Origin: Nymphaea colorata
Taxonomy: Eukaryota; Streptophyta; Magnoliopsida; Nymphaeales; Nymphaeaceae
Direction of reading: 5' to 3'
Assembly (NCBI RefSeq): GCF_008831285.2
Contig: NC_045141.1
Location: forward strand, 6,403,224-6,467,223
Length of the DNA stretch: 64,000 nucleotides
Positions within the stretch are counted from its first letter, which is position 1; each line of letters starts with the position of its first letter. The position numbers and the translations under genes were made by a program. Under the pieces are notes generated by a model that worked only from the letters and a program-made list of their open reading frames with translations, had not been told where the DNA came from and ran no database searches. Positions 56,482-64,000 of this stretch are shown in pieces.

Positions 56482-58565
56482 ATGGGAGAGGCAATAGATG
56501 CTCTTGTGCAAACAGCCATTTATACTGCAACCAATTTGTTGAAAGAGACGAAAGACTACATCTTGAATGCCAAAGATGATCTGAAGAAGCTCCAAAGGAT
56601 CCTGAAAATCTTACAAAAGGCCATCAAAGATGCTGATCGAGTCCTTTTTCAGCAAGGAGTGCGACAGAGAACTAGAGTTTGAGCTCAAGGATGTTGTTTA
56701 TGATGCCGAGGACATCATCGAAGGATATTGAAGCAAAATTGAGGCCTGTAAGAGGGATCAGGTATGGAGATGGTCTTTACAGCGCTCTCTTCCTATTACA
56801 AAGATGTTTCTTTTCGTTACCAACTTGGTAACAAAATGAAGAAAATCAATGAAAGGCTTGATAAAATAAAGAAAGATTGGGACATGGTGGATAGGCTCAA
56901 AACAACACCAAAAGGGTGTGGTAAGGACCCTGTTCAATGTGAACATGTCAACCCCAAAGAGGCAACCGATCACATAGGTATACAACTGCCCATAGGCTGG
57001 GAGGATGATAAAAGGTGTTAGTAGAAATGCTCTCCTCGAATGACTTTTGTAGTAAGACTGAGAAGGGTGGTGCTTCTATTATCTCCATTGTTGGAAAGGG
57101 AGGGATCGGTAAAATGACTCTTGCAAACATGGTATTTAATGAAGTTGAACAACAGTTCATGGAACGCAGGTGGTGGGTTTGTGTTTCGGAAAGGCCAAAC
57201 CATAAGGATTTGGTGTGGCAGATACTAAGGGAAGTGTGCAAGAGTTCTGCAGAAAACACTAATTGTTCCTTGACTGACTTATGCACACAATTACTGAACG
57301 AGCTCTCAAAGGAAAAAAATTTGTTGGTCCTAGGAGATGTATGGGAAGTAAAATGGTGGGACAAAGAGATAGGGGGAACATTGATGGCGGGTGCAATCGG
57401 GAGAAAAATTTTGATTACCAGTAGAAAGAAATATGTGTCAGAGGGGATGGGTGCTTTTTATATGCATGAATTTCAGGAATTTAGTTTCCACCAATGTTGG
57501 TACTCGTTTGTGAAGGAGGTTTTAAGAGAAGGCCAAACAGAAGAAGATTCGGTGATGCATAAGATCAGATTTGTTGGAGAGGGAATAGTAAAGAAGTGTG
57601 GTGGGTTGCCACTTGTGATTAAGATGGTGGGGTCCATGATGCGCACCAAGAAAATGATTAGGGAGGACTGGAAGTCTGTCGTGGATAGTAAGATATGGGA
57701 ATGGAAGACTCCTGAAGCCTCCTCATCGTCCACTGAAATGGGTGGCGATATTCTTCCGGTCTCATGCTGAGCTATGATGACTTGCCATATTATTTGAAGA
57801 GTTGTTTTGTGTATTGCTGCATTTATCCAAAGGATTATGAGATTGAAAGGGAGACATTGGCCATGCAATGGGTGGCACATGGATTGATTGAGGAAGGCAT
57901 AGATGTTGAAGCGACAGCAATCCAATAACATGAAGATTTGACAAGGCAGTGTTTGATTGAAGAAATTGATTTGAGGAACTTCAAATTGCGTCACATTTTG
58001 CATGACCTTGCCTTATATATAGGTGGAAGGGAATATGGCAATGCATCTACTTGGTGTACATGATGCAGAGGCACACAAGCAAAATAGCTTGGAAACAGCA
58101 AATAAGGTGTGCACATTGTTGGCTGTTTCCAATTCTTACTTGCAGGATTATATTGAACACTTGACCAATTTCAAGTGGTTGAGGGTGTTGTCATTGAGGG
58201 GATGCGAAATGGATGAGCTGCCAAAGTCCATTGAATATCTTTCACTTGTAAAATATCTCGATCTAAGCAATTCTAAAGTGAGATGGTTGCCCAGTTCAAT
58301 CTGCCGACTCTGTAACTTGCAAACATTCGATTTAAATTATAGTAAAATTGAAGAGTTGCCCAAGGAAATGGGCGAACTCTACAACTTAAGGTATCTTGGG
58401 CTGAAATGGACATCAGAATTGAAATTTATAGCAGAAGGCTTGGGGAAGCTTACCAATTTACGGATGACAAAGGGACTCAAGGGTTGGTGGGGACAAGAAA
58501 AGTACACTCATTTCCTTCAACCAAACAGGCTGTCAGTGGCATACTCTGTTGATCAGAAGCACTAG
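56482..58565 (+). pseudogene. CNL (coiled-coil NB-ARC-LRR) resistance gene copy B, broken
   Basis: The start ATG 56,482 gives MGEAIDALVQTAIYTATNLL and a coiled-coil, then a frameshift near 56,670 and a TGA at about 56,729 (EGY-stop-SK). NB-ARC lies mainly in one frame, 57,015-57,770: P-loop IVGKGGIGKMTLANMVFNEV (family GKTT), kinase-2 NLLVLGDVWE (family LDDVW), RNBS-B KILITSRKKY, GLPL KKCGGLPLVIKMVGSMM. A frameshift near 57,750 leads to LSYDDLPYYLKSCFVYCCIY (RNBS-D) and LRHILHDLALYIGG (MHD-like, LHD), with a stop near 57,926. The LRR frame, 58,023-58,565, has four or so repeats (LRVLSLRGCEMDELPKSIEY; LVKYLDLSNSKVRWLPSSI; LYNLRYLGLKW). It is shorter than normal CNL LRRs and ends in a stop. Family role: intracellular immune receptor. 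This copy is not translatable as one chain. Confidence 0.9.
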
Positions 58566-58699
58566 TGAGTTTACAACCATTTGAACTTGAAGTCTAAATT
58601 AGGAGCAATTACATTATGCTTTTCCCCAAGCTGTGCTTTTCCAGCTGAAATAACATTTATCATTCTTTTAAAACCTTTTATTAACAAATCTCCCTTTAT

Positions 58700-60975
58700 T
58701 CTATCCAAGCAATTCAGTTCACCAAAGTTACATCCGTTGTGTTTTCGCCATTGTTGCTCACAAGAAGCTTGTTCCAAGAAAAGTGAAAATCCAAAACAAA
58801 ATGTAGTGACAAGGTGTCAAGCAACAAAGTATCAAAAGAAAAAAGATGAAAATGACAAAAGAAGAACATTAGCAAAGAAGGCAAAGCCAAATAAACAAAA
58901 AACAAGAAGAGGAGGGGGAGGAGGGGAGAAAGAGAGGGCTAGTCAAAGGCAAAAGTCATCCTGTGGTCAATGCAAAGAGCAAGGTGGACATCTACCTTCA
59001 CAATGCATCCAATTAAAGCAACACTCGTTGCTGTGTTCTTGAACATACTATTATTGCACTCTTCCCAATCCTGCCACCAATAGTTAGATGATTCAAGGCC
59101 ACCAAGTAAGTTTCCAGCCACTGCTGACTGAAGGTGAAGGAGAAAAGAGAAGAAGCTGCTGTAGGGAGAGGGGAGGGTGTGCAGGAGAGAAGGTCAAGTG
59201 GTAACAAGCAAGTGACAAAAGAAATGGCAGTCAACAACAAAGTAGTGTCTCGATTCCGCAGAAAAGAGGCAAAGAGGACACTGGTTAGCAAGGTGAATCA
59301 CAAGGCACTAGAGATGGTTTAAGGTATTGATATGGCTAGCAAGAATGAGCCAAACAAAAACTATAGCATGGGGTGAAGCGTCAAAAAACCAAAAGGCATG
59401 ACGGGGAGCCATGGAACACCCGAGCCAAAAGTAGAGGCAAAGGTGAATCAGAGAAAGAAGATGAAATGAGCCAAGTAGGGGCGTGGTTTGGAGACAAGTG
59501 GGTGATAATCAGCATAGCAAAGAAAATGTTATTTCAAATGTGTGATGCAGAACTGGTAAGTCTAAGGGTGTGCCATGTGTGATGGGTGGGAAGTACAGAT
59601 TTTGACAAAAAAAAGAGAATGGGCTGGTCGGAAGTAGCTAGATGTCATAACTAAGAACCAAGAAAGGCAGTACAAGTACGCATGAGGTCAAGAATGCCAA
59701 AACCCCCAAGAGCCAAGGATGAGTAACAACCTTCTGACGTACAAGACAATCCGAGGGGTGCTCACCTCCCCAAGAAAAGTGCTAGAGGAGACGATTGAGA
59801 CTAGTGAATGTGGCATCAGATGACTGGTAAAGACCAAGAGCATGGAGCATGATGGAGGCTAGACAATGCTAGACCAAGGTGATTCTACGGTGAATGAGAG
59901 CACGTTAGCCTACCAGTCTTGCTGCAACCAAAGCACGCTTCTGCAAAAAGTGCAGTTGCAGGATCGACATGGAAGAGTGACAGCTGACAATATCATTAAT
60001 TGAAACCCAGAGGCTGAGTCAAAAAGCTGAAGCAACAACCAAACTCTAGCAATCTGCTGCGGGGAGGTAGTGTCAAAGATGATGAAATCGTCTACATATT
60101 GAATGATGGAGAAACAGAAAAAGCTAGGGAGTGGCAACACGTCGAAAAAGTTAGAATCTGACAAAGACTTGAAGAGGGTAGCAAAAGCTTCAGCAACAAG
60201 CTTAAAGGGAAGCAGAGAAAGGGGACAGCCCTCACGATGCCCATGATGCAATGAGCAGAACTGACCGACGGACTCATTAAAGGAAATGGCCATCTGAGCC
60301 CTGACAACTGGTACAAAGTCGAACCCATGGAGGAGGAAGAAGAGGAAATCTCAGCTGACCGAATGAAAAGCTTTTGTGATATCAAGCTTAAGGATAAATG
60401 ATGGAGAGCGGGAAGAGTAGATGCAATGGACAACCTCATTTGCTAAGAAGACTTGTGACGGAAGACATGACAAGATAGAGACGGGAAGCTAGAAGTCTAG
60501 CCATAAGCTTAATAATGAGTGCCAACGATAGAGATAGGGCAAAGGTCTCAAATACTGGAGGCGTTTGCCCTCTTAGGAATAAGAACACATACAGCTCTGT
60601 TAAATTCCCCAAAGGGGATGGAGTTGGTACCAAACTCTTGAAAGAAGACCATGAAAAGGATAGAGATAGGGCAAAGGTCTCCAATACTGGAGGCGTTTTC
60701 CCTCTTAGGAATAAGAACACAGACAGCTCTGTTAAATTCGCCAAAGGGGATGGAGTTGGTACCAAGCTCTTGAAAGAAGACCATGAAATCAGGCTGGTAA
60801 CAGTGCCACAAGACTCAGAAGAATTCAAGAGGAAACCATTCGATACCAAGCGACTTGCCAGCCTTGAGGGCCCAAACTGCTGCCTTAATATCGTCAAGTT
60901 GAAAGGCATGCTCAGACCGATAAAATGTGAAAAGGAAGCCGGACGAGGATAGCAAAGATCTGCAGTGATAATCAC
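58700..60975 (-). mobile_element. LINE (L1-like) ORF2 relic 3, minus strand
   Basis: Right to left: NRAVCVLIPKRENASSIGDL, CPISI (RT block 1, duplicated); RLLASRLYLVMSSVTSLLSK; then GHREGCPLSLLPFKLVAEAF (RQGCPLSP block) and IIQYVDDFIIFDTTSPQQIA (YVDD-type catalytic box, Asp pair kept), then SGFQL. Near 59,700 is GGFGILDLMRTCTAFLGS, the GGLGI-type block. 59,260-59,080 has a zinc-knuckle-like NQCPLCLFSAESRHYFVVDC and YWWQDWEECNNSMFKNTATS, the W..ERN motif ending ORF2. Frameshifts interrupt it. Its sequence differs from relics 1 and 2. Confidence 0.85.
60531..60788 (-). repeat. 132-bp tandem duplication inside LINE relic 3
   Basis: Units 60,531-60,662 and 60,663-60,788 share gagatagggcaaaggtct, ctggaggcgttt, cctcttaggaataagaac and aaattc.ccaaaggggatgg, with about eight differences. 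In the minus reading the same RT words (FGEFNRAVCVLIPKR) appear twice in one open frame. 132 is a multiple of three, so the frame is kept. Confidence 0.93.
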
Positions 60976-61459
60976 TTAAATTGGTAAGCTTTTCTGAGCC
61001 TTTAACTATAAAATTCAGATTCCATATACCTTACGGCATGGAAATATGTATAGTTAGAGTGCACATTTGTCAGGTACGCATGAAAGAAGCTAATTTTAAG
61101 CTATTGGCAGTACTGCTTACATATGGAACTAAATCACCACCTCCCCCATTTATTGGAACCAGCCTTAAAAAGAAGCTGACCGTTTATTTGACTCAGACAA
61201 ATGTGTATGTGATGAATTAAGAAGAAAAATATGGGTATACATACATTTGATTCGGGACAGATCGATTATCATTGCAGGCTATGAAATAGACCTGTAAAGT
61301 ACCATTTGATTGCAAGAACAACGGTTCTTAAAACACTTGTCCTTAGAATAAGTGTCCTAAGAACAAAGATTTCATGTCCATATGAACAAGTTGTAATTCT
61401 GTATAGTGTTTAGTGTTTGCTTGCAACAACAGAATTTTCAACATGTGACGTTTTACCAT

Positions 61460-61498
<39 letters not shown>

Positions 61499-64000
61499 AA
61501 CACATTACAAAACATGTGAACTAATAAAAATATTCTTTTTCGATATAAAAAATTCACATACGACAAAGAAAAATATTTTTTTTAAAACATATTAAAAATA
61601 TAAGCCTATTAAAATTCACTTTTTTTCTCTCTCTACACACGGAAGACTTAAAATCAACATAAAATGAAAGAAAATACTTAAGAAAATATGTAAAAAAAAA
61701 CATGCAATCCTATAAAATACTCTCTCTCTTGGTCTTTGTCTTTCTATCTCTATAAATACAATTGACCTAAAATTTAGATACAATAAAAGAAAATGCACAA
61801 TAAAAGACGTAAAAGATACATGAGCCAAAAAATTATTTATCTGCCATGGTCTGCCTTCAAACTTTAGACCGTTTAAAGTAATACTGGATGGTTTTTTATT
61901 TTTTATTTTTTTTCATACAACTTCTGCCATGATTTAACTGTGATCCACTTCAAGATCGGTTGTCAATGTTTTACCAAACTGAAAGCCATTAAAGGGAGAT
62001 CGTATTTGAAATTTGCTAAAATTATTGATGGTTGCTAATGAACATGGCTATTTGAGAGTGTGCGGTTTGGCTGTCCATCTCATAAACTTACCATGAATTT
62101 TTTCATTCTTATAATTTTAGAAAAAATTTTCTAGTATTTTGAATTGAGGATGGGCAAGACCCATGCATGCAAAGCAAAATACTATTGATATGACTGCTCT
62201 CCAAGTCTCAACCTCGTAATTCATTATATACCAAAGATGAAAGGCCTCAAATTTGTATAATGTTTTGTGCCCATGCAGAAAAAAGAGACACAAGCCATCA
62301 AACTCTCACAAACTTGCATGCACATGGCGCCATTAATCGAATTGAGAGGTACTTAGCTGCACTTTCCGCAAAAGAAGAATGAAACAGGTGATACTACAGT
62401 TCATTTTCCAATGCAAATTCCCATCATATTCTGCTTTTCTGGACGTCTCCAAATTCTGAATATGCACAATCAATTGTAGTAGATGCAGGAAGTGGGACCA
62501 GAAGAGGAAAACTGAGGCATCAGGCCTCTAAAGACTCCCCACATATGACTTTAAATGAAAAACAAAATTTTTGTACATATCAAATGGATCATTTTCAGTA
62601 TACAATGTCAACCTTTTCAATATACATTGTCAGTGGACATGAGCCGGTGAACAAGATCAAATGGAGATGGTAATGCTCTGTCATGGACATTGGGAAGATT
62701 GGAGCCAATGATCCAGGATCATTGTAAGGTTCACGCAAGAGATAGAGAAGCAAAAATAAATTTGCTTACAAATGCCAAATGTGGACCAGATGAACTAAAA
62801 TACAAATCAGAATTTCAGCAAACATTTCATATGCATAAAAAGAAAACACCTTCTCAGCTTCAAAAATCATATGCACCAACCACCTCAAGCTTATAAGATA
62901 CAATGGAATTAACATAAAAAAATATAAAAAAGGGAAATACGTGCCAATTTAAGTTTTAAATGTCCTTGTTGAAGAACTGATGGATTGAGATCTTGAACCA
63001 GATTCAACTTATTGTTTATGTGGAAGAAATGAAGAAGGTGAACACTACTTGTTCCTCATTATTTCATTTTCATTTACTGCAGTGGCTAAAACTTGCACCT
63101 CTAGGCTACCCGATACTATTTCCATAACTAAAATAAACAGGTATGAGAATAGCGGATCTCCCTAGGGAAGACCTGGTTTAAGATGCAACCGAGCTCCCTC
63201 CCTCCCACTGATGAGATGGTCTGAGGAAACCGACGTGACTAGTACCTTAAATTTGAGAGACCTGGCATTGGCTGAAACCCAAATGCCTCAGGGCCCCATT
63301 TGTTTTTGGTCCCCCGACTTAATACGCTGCTGCCATTTAAATGTAGTTTAAAACCCTCACTCACCAGAGAAAGTTGAGTGCGGTACGATGCAAAAGAGAA
63401 AAAGGTATTTTGGTAATTTTGAAAAAGAAATATTTTTCATTTTTTATTTTTATTTTATTTTTATTTGTATCATGTAAACTAAAGATATTTTGCACTAGTA
63501 TAACGCATATGACCAAATTTTCACGCTCACACCATCCATTGCCATAATTGTGACCCCTTCCTCGTCCTGGACGACCAGGAATTTGTTGTGGGCTGTAAAA
63601 AAAAGTGACATTAATTAACACGGATTTCAATTTCATGTACAAATAATCGCGAGAACGACCAATTTATATAAAAGCAATTGTTGTTTGATTGGCGCATGAG
63701 TTGTGTAAATTAATCACGAGAACAATGAATAATTTATCTATTTATTTACTTTTAATGAAATAATACTAATGACACATGGGTGAAATAATATATAACATAT
63801 ATTATTATATTTTAAATGTTACTAAGTTCATTATTAGCATAATTTTAGGGCTTGTTTGGTTTCAAATCTAGAATTTTTTTTCTTGCTTTTTACTTCAGAT
63901 TCTGTAAAAATGATGCTTTAATGTGTACGTGTATATCCATAAGATTGGTGTTAGTTTACTGTAGATATATCTCTTAATAATGAAATATTGAGCTAGTAAG
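60976..64000. other. AT-rich right end, no gene recognised
   Basis: No coding region supported. (CT)n run at 61,464-61,495. A 41-base hairpin at 61,324-61,364 has arms GTTCTTA..CACTT and AAGTG..TAAGAAC. 63,296 CAGGGCCCCATTTGTTTTTGG and 63,848 GGGCTTGTTTGGTTTCAAAT look like the ends of small inverted-repeat elements, but I could not pair either with an opposite end. 62,300-63,000 may contain leader or exon of a gene beyond the window; nothing definite. Confidence 0.5.
61464..61495. repeat. (CT)n microsatellite
   Basis: An uninterrupted CT run, followed by an A5 tract. Confidence 0.95.

Noticed and set aside
58581-59042. Plus-strand 153-residue frame with a CGQCKEQGGHLPSQC zinc-knuckle-like pattern
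   Set aside because: The spacing is off by one for a CCHC knuckle, and the opposite strand encodes clear LINE ORF2 end motifs (NYWWQDWEECNN). It is a shadow frame.
60515-60952. Plus-strand 145-residue frame with an internal repeat
   Set aside because: It is the antisense of the LINE RT block; the repeat is the 132-bp duplication, not a repeat protein.
63361-63642. Minus frame with PGRPGRGRGHNYGNGW resembling a Gly-Arg-rich Copia gag
   Set aside because: The zinc-knuckle that should follow is not present and no other Copia domain is nearby. Evidence too thin.
1-64000. CRISPR arrays, bacterial operons, ribosome binding sites
   Set aside because: The sequence is plant nuclear DNA. The regular repeats found (72-bp and 164-bp arrays) have no spacer structure of the CRISPR kind.
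1-64000. tRNA genes
   Set aside because: I did not find a convincing A-box/B-box cloverleaf by eye. A covariance scan would be needed to exclude them.

Overview
This window is repeat-dense nuclear DNA of a flowering plant. It holds intron-bearing terpene synthase genes, coiled-coil NB-ARC-LRR (CNL) resistance-gene relatives, Copia, Gypsy/Tat and LINE retrotransposons, a hAT-type non-autonomous element and many (GA)n, (CT)n and (AT)n microsatellites. I cannot name the species. Almost every recognisable gene carries stops, frameshifts, deletions or insertions, so this looks like a decayed cluster inside heterochromatin-like repeats.

Left part (1-11,040). A plus-strand Copia relic (about 195-1,330) is followed by an armadillo-type pseudogene (from 2,706) that ends at a minus-strand Copia element (Copia-beta1, 4,161-8,964). 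After the Copia inserted, a 593-bp stretch holding the end of the armadillo gene plus the start of the LTR was tandemly duplicated. An intergenic stretch, an orphan CNL coiled-coil fragment (10,497-10,713) and a second Copia RT scrap follow.

Central feature: a duplicated terpene synthase / CNL block. Copy A (about 11,041-21,019) and copy B (pieces at 26,512-33,065, 36,026-36,861 and 53,004-57,605) share the same order: monoterpene-synthase-like gene (minus), tandemly repeated promoter region, long intergenic tract, hAT-type element, CNL gene (plus). A has shrunk through at least five internal deletions with short homologies at their ends. B has grown through a 16.1-kb Gypsy/Tat element (36,862-53,003, 5-bp target duplication TGAGG, empty site preserved in A) and a roughly 3-kb A-absent segment. 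Between the blocks lie LINE relics (22,600-24,408) and a truncated second copy of Copia-beta (24,409-26,508). The two terpene synthase copies have different lesions. A keeps the RR-x8-W motif but lacks the catalytic exons. B keeps all seven exons but has three TAG stops and altered metal-binding motifs.

The Gypsy element is unusual for its size: 3.5-3.6-kb LTRs with two internal repeat arrays, an extra ORF upstream of gag resembling plant-mobile-domain/DUF7745 proteins, and a second RNase H of the Tat lineage. Its reverse-transcriptase active site is broken. The right end (58,700-64,000) holds another LINE with a 132-bp internal tandem duplication, then AT-rich sequence with no recognisable gene.

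All identifications come from reading translated motifs and comparing parts of the window with each other. No database search was made. The biology that stands out is the shared history of a defence-metabolite gene and a defence-receptor gene duplicated as one unit, with each copy decaying in a different way.
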